Part shown: piece by piece, positions 1 to 6,863 of the stretch
How the letters are laid out: every line of letters starts with the position of its first letter
Numbering within the stretch: position 1 is the first letter of the stretch
From: Chloroflexota bacterium
GTDB taxonomy: Bacteria > Chloroflexota > Anaerolineae > B4-G1 > DUEL01
Assembly (NCBI GenBank): GCA_017743275.1
Contig: JAGHZG010000007.1
Span: forward strand, 1-12,658
Length of the DNA stretch: 12,658 nt
Direction of reading: 5' to 3'
The notes under the pieces: model-generated
The model's input: the letters and a program-made list of their open reading frames with translations, nothing else
Database searches by the model: none
What the model was told of the DNA's origin: nothing
Translations under genes and position numbers: made by a program

Positions 1-1
1 C

Positions 2-121
2 TTAGGACTGCTCATCCTGTGCCTGCTGGCGGTGTTTGGCATCATGTTGATTCGGGGTAACTATTCAGCGGAGAACGTGCCAGGCACTTCTGAAAGTGCC
101 TGGCACGTTCAGAAGCAGTAG
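2..121 (+). CDS. possible C-terminal tail of a membrane protein (5' partial)
   Basis: Reading frame 2 is open from the left edge to a TAG at 119-121 and encodes about 39 residues. The first 17 or so are strongly hydrophobic (LGLLILCLLAVFGIMLI), followed by RGN and a polar tail. This would fit a last transmembrane helix with a short tail. The last third of the frame is made of a 17-bp perfect palindrome (73-110), so the present C terminus may have been created by a repeat landing at the end of the gene. No family can be assigned from so little sequence. Frame 1 also runs in from the edge but stops at 58-60 and does not look like protein. The gene call depends on sequence left of the window. 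Confidence 0.35.
   Translation, partial: LGLLILCLLAVFGIMLIRGNYSAENVPGTSESAWHVQKQ
73..110. repeat. 17-bp perfect inverted repeat, 4-nt loop
   Basis: GAACGTGCCAGGCACTT at 73-89 is the exact reverse complement of 94-110, with CTGA between. The core GTGCC(T/A)GGCAC recurs in degenerate form at 3835-3845 and inside the hairpin repeats at 6707-6719 and 8222-8236. There is no T-run after it, so it is a palindromic repeat and not an obvious intrinsic terminator. Confidence 0.85.
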
Positions 122-135
122 TATTACCAACTCCT

Positions 136-202
136 AATGAGGACAAGTATCGGCGCAGGCCGACACATGGCGCGAATCGTCCAGGGAGAACGATTTCAAT
201 TG
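136..202 (-). repeat. palindromic intergenic repeat, copy 1 of 3
   Basis: Read on the minus strand, this segment has CAATTGAAATCG (191-202), then CCTGGAC, then GCGCCA, then a hairpin whose arms are 147-154 and 159-166 (GTATCGGC / GCCGACAC, one mismatch). The same order and spacing is seen on the plus strand at 8203-8268 and, more diverged, at 6682-6745. By eye, identity with the 8203 copy is about three quarters over roughly 65 bp. It lies upstream of the tRNA promoter with no gene of its own. Confidence 0.7.
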
Positions 203-279
203 CTCTCCCGGAGGAGGCGGTTATTTGGGAACACAACCAATTTTACCAACAGGTGAACAATCACGAACACAAATAGGGC

Positions 280-307
280 TTGACAACTGCGACGATTTCC
301 GTATAAT
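280..307 (+). promoter_or_regulatory. promoter of tRNA-Met
   Basis: A perfect -35 hexamer TTGACA (280-285) and a perfect -10 hexamer TATAAT (302-307) are separated by 16 bp. Transcription would start near 313-315, immediately before the mature tRNA at 316, so almost no leader is made. This is the only textbook sigma-70 type promoter I can find in the window. Confidence 0.9.
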
Positions 308-315
308 ATAGTGCG

Positions 316-390
316 GGCGACGTAGCTCAACGGCAGAGCAGGGGACTCATAAGCCCTTGGTTGGGGGTTCAAATCCCTCCGTCGCCACCA
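316..390 (+). tRNA. elongator tRNA-Met (CAU)
   Basis: The cloverleaf folds completely. The acceptor stem pairs GGCGACG (316-322) with CGTCGCC (380-386), followed by discriminator A387 and an encoded CCA (388-390). The D-stem is GCTC/GAGC with a 7-nt loop containing GG. The anticodon loop CTCATAA (346-352) carries CAT at 348-350. The variable loop is 5 nt. The T-stem is GGGGG/CCCTC with loop TTCAAAT. The full G1-C72 pair and the GGC-ACGTAGCTCA start resemble elongator tRNA-Met and not the initiator, which has a mismatched first pair and GGG/CCC in the anticodon stem. A CAU-reading tRNA-Ile2 is less likely but is not excluded by sequence alone. The base pair closing the anticodon loop is a mismatch, A345 against G353. 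Confidence 0.95.
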
Positions 391-400
391 GTGGAAATAT

Positions 401-429
401 AAACGCCCCACCCGGTGTGTGGGGCGTTT
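401..429. terminator. bidirectional intrinsic terminator between tRNA-Met and trmD
   Basis: AAACGCCCCA (401-410) pairs with TGGGGCGTTT (420-429) to give a 10-bp stem with a 9-nt loop. A T-rich tail follows in the tRNA direction (TATTTT, 431-436). In the trmD direction the stem is followed by TATATTTCC. The gene ends are convergent: the tRNA ends at 390 and trmD stops at 443. One hairpin can therefore serve both. Confidence 0.85.
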
Positions 430-442
430 GTATTTTCGGGCA

Positions 443-1198
443 TCACTCCGGCCTTTCGGGCTCTGAGGCCTTGCGCCAGCCCAGATGGGCCAGAAAAGCC
501 CGGTCCTCCTCGGTCAGAGGAGCCCGCTCCAGCAAGTCCGGGCGGCGTTCCAGGGTGCGCCGCAGGGCCTGCTCCCGCCGCCAGCGGGCAATCGCCGCGT
601 GGTTGCCCGAAAGGAGCACCTCCGGTACCGCCCACCCCCGAAAGACCGCCGGTCGGGTGTAGTGCGGATATTCCAGCAACCCCCAGGCATAGGAGTCCTC
701 AAACGTCGCCCCGGGGTCTCCCAGGACCCCCGGCAGGAGGCGGGTGACGGCGTCTATGATGACCATCGCCGCCAGTTCGCCCCCGCTCAGGACGTAGTCC
801 CCGATGGAGATTTCGTCGGTCGCCAGGTGCTCCCGTACCCGTTCGTCCACCCCCTCGTACCGGCCGCAGATCAGCACCAAGCGACGATAGCGGGAGAGTT
901 CCCTGGCTACCTCGTGAGTGAAGAGCCGTCCCTGAGGGGAAAGGAGAATTACAGGGACGCCTTTCTCGTCTCCCAACACGGCCTCTACGGCGGCGAAAAT
1001 GGGTTCGGGCTTCATCACCATCCCCCCGCCGCCTCCGTAAGGGGCATCGTCTGTTATGCGGTGACGTCCGGTGGCGTAGTCCCGGATGTTGTGCAGGTAA
1101 ACGGAAATGAGCCCGCGCTCCTGAGCCCGTTTGATGATGCTCTCCTGCAGCGGGCCAGTAAACATCTCCGGGAAAAGGGTCAATACGTCAAACCGCAT
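443..1198 (-). CDS. trmD: tRNA (guanine-N1)-methyltransferase TrmD
   Basis: TrmD methylates G37 next to the anticodon of tRNAs that read codons starting with C (Leu, Pro, Arg), using S-adenosylmethionine and preventing +1 frameshifting. The 251-residue length is usual for the family. Diagnostic motifs are present: [13 protein letters not shown] at the N terminus; [16 protein letters not shown] (51-66); [13 protein letters not shown] (109-121); the trefoil-knot SAM site [17 protein letters not shown] (129-145); and [18 protein letters not shown] (166-183), whose Asp168 fits the family's catalytic Asp. Start and coupling: the ATG lies inside the last codons of the TPR gene upstream (ATGCGGTTTGA, 11-nt overlap), so translation is probably coupled. 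No separate promoter was found. In many bacteria trmD sits with rpsP, rimM and rplS; here it follows a TPR gene. Confidence 0.97.
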   Translation of the reverse strand: MRFDVLTLFPEMFTGPLQESIIKRAQERGLISVYLHNIRDYATGRHRITDDAPYGGGGGMVMKPEPIFAAVEAVLGDEKGVPVILLSPQGRLFTHEVARELSRYRRLVLICGRYEGVDERVREHLATDEISIGDYVLSGGELAAMVIIDAVTRLLPGVLGDPGATFEDSYAWGLLEYPHYTRPAVFRGWAVPEVLLSGNHAAIARWRREQALRRTLERRPDLLERAPLTEEDRAFLAHLGWRKASEPERPE

Positions 1199-3680
1199 CG
1201 TCTTTCAGGATGTCCTCTTGATCCCGTCCTTCCTCCACTGCGGCGAGGGCCGACGGGAGCAGTTCCCGCAGTTCCCAGGGGATCAGGACGACTCTTTGCC
1301 CCTCTACTGTTCCGTCGCTGAGCAGTCCATAGAGCCGCAGGCGCCCCATCAGAGTTTTCGGCAGGGCATAATACCAGTCCTGGCTGTCCTCCACGTCATT
1401 CCCGTAGCGGGCCGTGAATTCGTCCCAGGGGAAAATGCCGCCCGCAGCCAGAACGTCCCGCAGGGCCCGCCGCTCGTCCGCCTCCAGTTCGGCTACCGCC
1501 TCCTCCAGACGCTCCGGGTCCGTGATGGCCTCCACCAGGTGCTGGATCAGAGGCTCCTTGCGAAGCCCGACGTAGGGGGCAGAGTAGGTCCGGGCCGTCG
1601 CGACCAGCGATTCCCGGCTCAGCCGTTCCAGGCACTGGCGGAGCGAAGCATCGGGCGGGATGGGACGATTCCGCTTTCGCTCCCGATACTGGCGGGACCG
1701 CTGAGCAAGAATGTATAGGCCAGAATCGGGCTCCCGCAGTGCCAAAATCCAATCCAGTTGATGGAAGCGTTCATCATCCGGATTCCAGCTCAGAGCGGTC
1801 GTCACGTAAAAGCGGGCCAGAGCCAGGTCTTCTTCGTGGAGGCTGATCGCCGTCAGCGCTTGAAGGTATCTCAGAAACTCCCACAGGGTGAATTCCTGCC
1901 GGTCCGCCAGGACTTCCAGGCACTGGCGGGCCGCCGGGATGTCTCCCCGGTCCAGCGCGAGCAGGGCCAGCCCGGACCAGCCTCCCGCGTGCCGGGGGTC
2001 CAGTTCCACCGCTTTCCGGAAGTACGTCTCCATCTGGGACGGGTCGTCGGCCCACACCAGCGCCAGGAACGCGCAGAGGTCTGGGTTGTTCGGAGCGAAG
2101 GAGAAGATTTTCTCCGTCAATTTCTGCGCATCCTGGAGTCGGCCCTCTTTCATAGCCTGAACCACCTCCTCGGCCATCTCCATCGCCTGCCGGGGGTAGC
2201 GGTCGGGTTCAACCTCTACAATCTTCCAGCGCGGGACCCTCAGCCGCCGCCACTCCTGCCGGACCTCGTCCCAGAGTTCCACCGGTTGGGAAACGTCCAT
2301 CAGGCCCGCCTCATCCAGCGACTGCAACGCAACCATCCGTTCCGCCAGTTTCCCTTTTTGGGAAAAAGCGAAGCGCCGGAGTTCCTCCACAGCCTCCGGA
2401 GTGCCCAGGAGGGCGAGAATGTCTATCCACATGAAACGGGATCTGGACTCCTGGAACAGTTGGACCAACTGGGAAAAGACGATGGGGTAACGGGCGACCA
2501 GTCCCCGTAATCGTTTCTGGAAGGGTTTTCGGCCTATCTCCCCACTGCTCCATAAGGTCAGCAGTTCATCAAATTCATAGACTGCGCGCCGGGGCATCAA
2601 ATGTCCGAACTGGAAGGTGGGATACCGGTCGGCGATCCCCGGTCCAGGCGCTTTCCGGTTCGCGGCCGACATCAGGGCAGAGAGGGTCTCTACCGGTCTG
2701 CCCGAGTATGACATCGCTCGTTCCCAAAGCCGTAGGGCCGTCCGAAAATGACCCAGGTTGGCAGCGGCGGAACCGAGGACAATCAGGCCGGGCCCATCCG
2801 CTATCTCCTCAACCAGATGGCGATGCTGGCGATACAGACGGTATATTCCCTCATCATCGTTCAGGTATCCCAGCGTCACAACCGCATTTTCCAGGTCCAC
2901 AGGGGAATCATAGGATAGAGACCGGAGCGGCCGGGCCGCCGTCTCGGCCGCCTCCCGGTTGCCCAGGGCAAGATATGACCGGACCAGAAGGGGGATCGCG
3001 GCGTCCAGGTCCGGGAAGTCCTTCAGGAGTCGTTCGGCCACTTCTATGGCCTTCCGGGGTTGCCCGTCCATCAGCAGAATTTCCCCCTCTATCCCCCGGG
3101 GGGTAGGCCAGCGCGGGGCAAGAGAGGAAGCCCGGCGGAGGTGACGAAGGGCAGAGGAAAAGTCTTCCGCCTCCCCTGCCCGCCTCCCCAGTTCCAGTTC
3201 GTACATGGCCTCTTCCGCCCGGTCCAGAGGCAGGTCTTGCGCTTTGGCGAAATGGGTCAGCAGTTCCCCCAGTCCATCCAGAAGGTCTTGTGCCTCCTCT
3301 ACCAGTTCTTGGGGCAGGATGTCCCGGTACTCCACAAACTCCCGCAGCGAGCGCCAGGCGTGGGCCGTCAGGTCCATCTCGTTATACATCATCCCCAGAA
3401 GGTAGTAGGTGAGCAGGTTATCGGGGTCGCGCCGCTGCACCTCTTCCAGGGTTAGCATCGCCTCCTGCGGGTTCCCCAGGCTGGCCAGCAGAAGTCCCCG
3501 GACCATCAGGAGTTCCGGTCGGCGCTGGAGATGCAGGGGGGCCTCGTCCAGAACCTGCAGGGCCTCCTCAAATTTCTCTTCTTCCTGCAGAGCCCGGACC
3601 CGAGAGAGAATTTCTTCCAGTCCAGACCCCCGCGGGCTCAGCGGTGGCTGGGGGTGGCGGCGTTTGGGCTTTTTGGCCAT
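1188..3680 (-). CDS. large TPR-repeat protein with C-terminal SAP/winged-helix-like region
   Basis: This 830-residue protein has a basic N terminus (MAKKPKRR), no signal peptide and no membrane segment, so it is probably cytoplasmic. Tetratricopeptide-like helical pairs occur in three groups: about 30-145 ([31 protein letters not shown]), 165-325 ([51 protein letters not shown]) and 500-640 ([24 protein letters not shown] and [18 protein letters not shown]). Residues 675-815 differ: [27 protein letters not shown] looks like a SAP or Rho-N fold, then [17 protein letters not shown] and [11 protein letters not shown] look like a winged helix. That domain reading is inference. The function is unknown; TPRs normally mediate protein contacts. 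The start is supported by AAGGAG a few bases before the ATG. Upstream is a 16-unit heptamer array, and downstream the gene overlaps trmD. Confidence 0.85.
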   Translation of the reverse strand: MAKKPKRRHPQPPLSPRGSGLEEILSRVRALQEEEKFEEALQVLDEAPLHLQRRPELLMVRGLLLASLGNPQEAMLTLEEVQRRDPDNLLTYYLLGMMYNEMDLTAHAWRSLREFVEYRDILPQELVEEAQDLLDGLGELLTHFAKAQDLPLDRAEEAMYELELGRRAGEAEDFSSALRHLRRASSLAPRWPTPRGIEGEILLMDGQPRKAIEVAERLLKDFPDLDAAIPLLVRSYLALGNREAAETAARPLRSLSYDSPVDLENAVVTLGYLNDDEGIYRLYRQHRHLVEEIADGPGLIVLGSAAANLGHFRTALRLWERAMSYSGRPVETLSALMSAANRKAPGPGIADRYPTFQFGHLMPRRAVYEFDELLTLWSSGEIGRKPFQKRLRGLVARYPIVFSQLVQLFQESRSRFMWIDILALLGTPEAVEELRRFAFSQKGKLAERMVALQSLDEAGLMDVSQPVELWDEVRQEWRRLRVPRWKIVEVEPDRYPRQAMEMAEEVVQAMKEGRLQDAQKLTEKIFSFAPNNPDLCAFLALVWADDPSQMETYFRKAVELDPRHAGGWSGLALLALDRGDIPAARQCLEVLADRQEFTLWEFLRYLQALTAISLHEEDLALARFYVTTALSWNPDDERFHQLDWILALREPDSGLYILAQRSRQYRERKRNRPIPPDASLRQCLERLSRESLVATARTYSAPYVGLRKEPLIQHLVEAITDPERLEEAVAELEADERRALRDVLAAGGIFPWDEFTARYGNDVEDSQDWYYALPKTLMGRLRLYGLLSDGTVEGQRVVLIPWELRELLPSALAAVEEGRDQEDILKDDAV

Positions 3681-3695
3681 AGTGCTCCTTTTTGC

Positions 3696-3807
3696 GGATC
3701 GCGTATCGCATATCGCAAATCGCGTATCGCGTATCGCTTATCGCTTATCGCATATCGCTTATCGCGAATCGCGTATCGCTTATCGCGAATCGCTTATCGC
3801 TTATCGC
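3696..3807. repeat. 16-unit tandem heptamer array, NNATCGC
   Basis: Sixteen consecutive 7-bp units fill exactly 112 bp without a register slip. Every unit ends in ATCGC and the first two bases vary (GG, GT, AT, AA, GT, GT, TT, TT, AT, TT, GA, GT, TT, GA, TT, TT). On the minus strand the unit is GCGATNN. The array lies in the leader of the TPR gene, a few bases before its Shine-Dalgarno. There are no spacers, so it is not a CRISPR. Confidence 0.97.
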
Positions 3808-3822
3808 GCATGGGGTTTGAAT

Positions 3823-3909
3823 GTAGCACAGGCCGCCAGGCACGTTGACGCAGGCTAAAGCCTATGCCACGCAGGCTGACAGCCTGCGCCACAAAAAATT
3901 TGGTGCTAC
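3823..3909. repeat. palindromic element bounded by GTAGCAC/GTGCTAC
   Basis: A 7-bp inverted repeat (3823-3829 / 3903-3909) encloses two hairpins: an imperfect GCAGGCT..AGCCTATGC (3850-3867) and CGCAGGCT..AGCCTGCG (3870-3877 / 3881-3888, 8 bp with a 3-nt loop). The same building blocks, GTAGCGCAGG and CAGGCTGTCAGCCTG, occur at 8071-8117, so this is a repeat family and not a one-off hairpin. Confidence 0.7.
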
Positions 3910-3928
3910 TATCCAACGCCCGCGCTAC

Positions 3929-3975
3929 TTTCACGTCACGGTTCACGTTTCACGGTTCACGTTTCACGGATCACC
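3929..3975. repeat. short heptamer array, TTTCACG/GTTCACG, overlapping a stop codon
   Basis: The units are TTTCACG, a shortened TCACG, GTTCACG, TTTCACG, GTTCACG, TTTCACG and GATCACC. The last, degenerate unit contains TCA at 3971-3973, the complement of the TGA stop of the Mo-hydroxylase gene. The array therefore starts at that stop codon and runs downstream of the gene on the minus strand as (GTGAAAC)n. Confidence 0.9.
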
Positions 3976-6202
3976 GTCGCAGCCCCCTCCAAACCCGCTC
4001 CGGGGTCAGGGGGAATTCGTGGAACCAGACGCCGGTGGCGTCGCGGACGGCGGCGATGAGGGCCGGCGCGGCCGGAATGAACGGCATCTCCCCCATCCCC
4101 CGCGCGCCCCAGGGCCCGCGCGGGTCCGGCCTCTCCACCAGGAGCGACTCCACTCGCCCCGGGATGTCCAGCGCGGTGGGGATCAGGTAGGTGCTGAGCC
4201 GGTCGGTGAGGACCTGGCCCTGGCGAACGATAAAGTTCTCCACCGTAGCCCAACCCAGGCCCATCACCACCCCGCCCTCTATCTGCCCCTCCACCAGTTG
4301 GGGGTTGACCGCCTTGCCCACATCGTCGGCGCAGACGACGCGGGGAATCCGAATCTGCCCGGTCTCGGTATCCACCTCCACCTCCACCGCCTCCGCCACG
4401 TAGCCGTAGGCAAAATTAGGGGTGCCGTAGCCCGTTTCCGGCTCAAACTGGGTGGTCTTCGGGGCCAGGTAGGTGTATTCGGCGACGGCCGGACGCTCCT
4501 CCGCGCGCCACTTCTCCAGCGCGGCCGCCGCCGCCCCCCGCACAGCGTTCCCGGCCATAAAGGTGGTCCGGGAGGCAGAGGCGGAGCCGGAACTGCCGGG
4601 ACTGGTGGCGGTATCCGAGGGGACCAGGCGCACCCGCTCTACCGGAATCCCCAGCGCCTCGGCGGCCATCTGGGTGATGACGGTGTGAGCACCCTGCCCC
4701 ACTTCGGCGCTGCCGATATAGACGACGGCCTCTTCTATCTCCCCTTTCCCACGCAGTTCCACCTTCACCCAGCAGTTCTCCTGGTAGCCGAAGGAGAAAC
4801 CGACGTTCTTGAAGCCTGCGGCGAAGCCGATGCCCCGGCGGACCGGGCCGGAGGGCTGGGGGAGTTCGGGCCTGCGCCAACCCGCATCTGTTTTGGTCCA
4901 TCCCGCCGCCGCCGCGCAGCGCTCCACCACCTCCAACAGGTTGACGCCACCGGGAATGGGAGTGCCCATCGCGGTCAAACTCCCCTCCCGCAGGAGGTTA
5001 CGGACCCGCAATTCTACCGGGTCCATCTCCAGCGCCTCGGCCAGTTTGTTCATTTGCGTCTCGGCCAGGAAGATGCCCTGGGGCGCGCCGAAGCCCCGCA
5101 TCGCCGCGCTGGGCGGGTTGTTGGTGTAGTAGGCGTCCACGTCCACCTTGACGTTAGGGATTTCGTAGGGGCCAGTGCAGGTGACGGTCAGGTTGCCCAT
5201 AACTTTGTTGGTGGTGTAGCAGTAGGCGCCGCCGTCGGCGACAACGCGCACTTCGGCGGCCACCAGTTTCCCGTCCCGCGTCGCGCCCCACTTGCAGCGG
5301 GCCCAGACCGGATGCCGTTTACCGTGCCCGATGATGGACTCCTCCCGCGTCCAGACAATTTTCACCGGACGGCGAAGTCTCCAGGCCGCCAGGGCCAGGA
5401 CGATCTGGACGGACATGTCCTCCCGTCCGCCGAAGGCGCCGCCGATGGCCGGATAGACCACCCGAATCTGCTCCGGGGGGATGTCCAGCGCGTGGGCGAT
5501 CTGGCGTTGGTCCTCCCAGGTCCACTGCCCGGCAACGATGACCGTCACCCGCCCCTCCTCGTCTATGTAGGCCAGGCCGGCCTCCGGTTGAAGAAAGGCG
5601 TGCTCTTGAGAAGGGAGGCGATATTCGGCCTCTACAATGACGTCACACTGGGCCCAGGCGGCGTCTACATCCCCCTTGCGAATCTGGTGGTGACTGATCC
5701 AGTTCCCCTCCGTCCGGAGTTCCGGATGGATAGGGTTGGGAGCACGGGGCGGGTGGAGGGGATAAGCGTCCGGCTTCATGGCCTCCAGAGGGTCGGTGAT
5801 GACGGGGAGATCCTGGTACTCCACCCGGATGAGGTCACGGGCGCGGGCGGCGGCCTCCTCCGTCTCAGCGACAATGAGGGCCACCTGGTCGCCTTCCCAG
5901 CGGACGACGTCGGCGCCGGGTTTGGCGGAGCCGGGCCCGCAGAGGACCGGCTGGTCGGGGGTCTGCAGGCCGTACTCGTTGACGGGCACGTCCTTCGCGG
6001 TGAAGATGGCGACGACACCGGGGACCCTCTCCGCCTCGGCGGTGTCTATGCTCAGGATGCGGGCGTGGGGCCGCCCGGCGAAGAGAATCTTGGCGTGCAG
6101 CATGCCTGGCATGGAGAAGTCACCGGGATAGAGGGCCTCGCCAGTGACTTTGGCGCGGGCATCTACCCGGGGGATGGATTGGCCGACAATCTGTTCGGGC
6201 AT
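3971..6202 (-). CDS. molybdenum hydroxylase large (molybdopterin-binding) subunit, xanthine dehydrogenase family
   Basis: This 743-residue protein is the molybdenum-cofactor subunit of a xanthine dehydrogenase/aldehyde oxidase-type hydroxylase, which hydroxylates N-heterocycles or aldehydes with water as the oxygen source. It is near full length for a stand-alone large subunit. The first part (PRVDARAKVTGEALYPGDF, PHARILSID, VTAKDV-like 67-72, DDV-type loops) is the a/b hammerhead. Later come GGAFGGRED (254-262), AMRGFGAPQG (367-376), GSAEVGQGAHTVITQ (497-511) and GARGMGEMPFIPAAPAL (699-715). Glu705 corresponds to the catalytic Glu of xanthine oxidase. The AYRCSFR loop of form I CO dehydrogenase is absent, so it is not CoxL. 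SD GAGGAGGT lies 6 nt before the ATG. The FAD-binding and 2Fe-2S partners normally found beside it are not in the window. The substrate cannot be named. Confidence 0.93.
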   Translation of the reverse strand: MPEQIVGQSIPRVDARAKVTGEALYPGDFSMPGMLHAKILFAGRPHARILSIDTAEAERVPGVVAIFTAKDVPVNEYGLQTPDQPVLCGPGSAKPGADVVRWEGDQVALIVAETEEAAARARDLIRVEYQDLPVITDPLEAMKPDAYPLHPPRAPNPIHPELRTEGNWISHHQIRKGDVDAAWAQCDVIVEAEYRLPSQEHAFLQPEAGLAYIDEEGRVTVIVAGQWTWEDQRQIAHALDIPPEQIRVVYPAIGGAFGGREDMSVQIVLALAAWRLRRPVKIVWTREESIIGHGKRHPVWARCKWGATRDGKLVAAEVRVVADGGAYCYTTNKVMGNLTVTCTGPYEIPNVKVDVDAYYTNNPPSAAMRGFGAPQGIFLAETQMNKLAEALEMDPVELRVRNLLREGSLTAMGTPIPGGVNLLEVVERCAAAAGWTKTDAGWRRPELPQPSGPVRRGIGFAAGFKNVGFSFGYQENCWVKVELRGKGEIEEAVVYIGSAEVGQGAHTVITQMAAEALGIPVERVRLVPSDTATSPGSSGSASASRTTFMAGNAVRGAAAAALEKWRAEERPAVAEYTYLAPKTTQFEPETGYGTPNFAYGYVAEAVEVEVDTETGQIRIPRVVCADDVGKAVNPQLVEGQIEGGVVMGLGWATVENFIVRQGQVLTDRLSTYLIPTALDIPGRVESLLVERPDPRGPWGARGMGEMPFIPAAPALIAAVRDATGVWFHEFPLTPERVWRGLRR

Positions 6203-6220
6203 CGGTAGACCTCCTCGGGA

Positions 6221-6318
6221 AACGTGAAACGTAAGACGTGAAACGTAAAACGTGAAACGTAAAACGTAAAACGTGAAACGTAAGACGTGAAACGTAAGAC
6301 GTGAAACGTGATGCGTGA
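6221..6318. repeat. 14-unit tandem heptamer array, (A/G)ACGT(G/A)A
   Basis: Fourteen 7-bp units span exactly 98 bp. Position 1 is A or G and position 6 is G or A; the last unit is TGCGTGA. G and A at position 6 largely alternate (GAGAGAAGAGAGGG), suggesting growth by a 14-bp dimer. The array fills the whole gap from 1 nt after the small ORF's stop (6320-6322) to the Shine-Dalgarno of the Mo-hydroxylase gene (around 6209-6216). Confidence 0.97.
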
Positions 6319-6319
6319 G

Positions 6320-6604
6320 TTAGAACAGGGCCAGTTGGCGTACGCAGGGGGCAGTTTCGGCCAACGCCTTTCCTATTGCCTGTGCTTCCCCTGCCATTTC
6401 TTCCACCAGTTCGGCCAGAAAATCCTCCCTGGCGTCTATCGTTCCCTCCGCAACGGCGCGGGTGTAGAACTCCACCGTCTTACCCATAACCACGGTGAAG
6501 ACGTCCACCGGGTTCACCAGGAGCCCGGAGGCCAGGGTCCGCCCAATCCAGACCTCCGCGTCGGCCAGAATAGACCTTATCGGAAATAGGACACGGATGC
6601 ACAC
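6320..6604 (-). CDS. unrecognised small protein or gene remnant
   Basis: The frame encodes up to 94 residues. From about residue 12 on it looks like real protein: G/C-rich third positions as in the neighbours, and a helical composition with VNPVDVFTVVMGKTVEFYTRA followed by an acidic EDFLAELVEEMAGEAQAIGKAL and the end CVRQLALF. I do not recognise a family. The only ATG (6602-6604) lies inside a 10-bp tandem repeat (6591-6630) and has no Shine-Dalgarno, so the first residues MCIRV come from the repeat. Either translation starts at a non-ATG codon or the 5' end of an older gene has been lost. It ends 1 nt before the heptamer array and would be transcribed ahead of the Mo-hydroxylase. Confidence 0.45.
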   Translation of the reverse strand: MCIRVLFPIRSILADAEVWIGRTLASGLLVNPVDVFTVVMGKTVEFYTRAVAEGTIDAREDFLAELVEEMAGEAQAIGKALAETAPCVRQLALF

Positions 6605-6630
6605 GGATGGGTACGGATGAACACGGATTT
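6591..6630. repeat. 4-unit 10-bp tandem repeat, ACACGGATGN
   Basis: Four consecutive decamers: ACACGGATGC, ACACGGATGG, GTACGGATGA and ACACGGATTT. On the minus strand they read as ATCCGTGT repeats. Similar ATCCGTG-type repeats are, to my knowledge, widely scattered in bacterial genomes. The array overlaps the apparent start of the small ORF. Confidence 0.9.
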
Positions 6631-6649
6631 TGCTTTATTGGCTTCACTG

Positions 6650-6813
6650 TAACTACCTACCCGGCCGGCTTGTCGCTGTGCGCTGATGGGAAATCAGCCT
6701 CCCCTGGGCACGCTGTGCCGGGCGTCGGCCTGCGCCGACGCCCCCGGTCGGCGAAGGCCGACCGGAGGCCGAAGGCCTATGGCGGACGACTTTTGTCGGT
6801 ACGTAGGTAGTTA
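6650..6813. mobile_element. MITE-like element with 11-bp perfect terminal inverted repeats
   Basis: TAACTACCTAC (6650-6660) and GTAGGTAGTTA (6803-6813) are perfect inverted repeats enclosing 142 bp with no gene. Inside is a chain of hairpins: GCTGAT/ATCAGC (6682-6687/6693-6698), GGCAC/GTGCC (6707-6719), GGGCGTCGGC/GCCGACGCCC (6720-6729/6734-6743), CCGGTCGGC/GCCGACCGG (6744-6752/6757-6765) and AGGCC/GGCCT (6766-6778). Outside the termini, CGGATTTTG (6624-6632) faces CAAAAATCCG (6815-6824) as a second, outer inverted repeat. If TA is counted as a target duplication, the ends read ACTACCTAC..GTAGGTAGT flanked by TA, as in IS630/Tc1-type elements. That last point is inference. No transposase is present. 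Confidence 0.6.
6682..6745 (+). repeat. palindromic intergenic repeat, copy 2 of 3 (diverged)
   Basis: Within the 6650-6813 element, GATGGGAAATCAG, CCTGGGCAC, GTGCCGG and GCGTCGGC..GCCGACGC follow in the same order and almost the same spacing as GATTGAAATCG, CCTGGACAC, GTGCCAGG and GTGTCGGC..GCCGACAC at 8203-8268. Many differences are paired, so the hairpin stems are kept. For example, GTGTCGGC/GCCGACAC is replaced by GCGTCGGC/GCCGACGC. Confidence 0.65.
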
Positions 6814-6863
6814 TCAAAAATCCGCCGAATCTGTTCTCGTCTCTCCGACTCCATAGGCCATCA

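Larger units (their letters stand above)
3681..3970. other. repeat-filled intergenic region between the Mo-hydroxylase and the TPR gene
   Basis: The 290 bp hold no gene. From left to right they contain the Shine-Dalgarno of the TPR gene (about 3684-3691), a 16-unit heptamer array (3696-3807), a palindromic element (3823-3909) and a short heptamer array reaching the stop codon of the next gene (3929-3975). No convincing promoter for the TPR-trmD pair is seen. Minus-strand TGTGCTACATTC (about 3820-3831) resembles an extended -10 but belongs to the end of the palindromic element. Confidence 0.7.

Noticed and set aside
196..411. Minus-strand frame across the tRNA encoding WRRRDLNPQPRAYESPALP
   Set aside because: This peptide is the familiar false protein produced by translating the complement of a tRNA gene.
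485..1321. Plus-strand open frame opposite trmD
   Set aside because: It is an antisense shadow of an unmistakable TrmD, and its composition is unlike protein.
3696..3807. CRISPR array
   Set aside because: Units are 7 bp and contiguous, with no spacers, no leader and no cas genes in the window.
3971..6202. Form I carbon monoxide dehydrogenase large subunit (CoxL)
   Set aside because: The AYRCSFR active-site loop is missing; AMRGFGAPQG is present at that place instead.
3845..6208. Long plus-strand open frame (787 codons) opposite the Mo-hydroxylase
   Set aside because: It is an antisense shadow. The minus-strand frame has clear family motifs, while the plus frame is rich in G, R, P and H with no recognisable domain.
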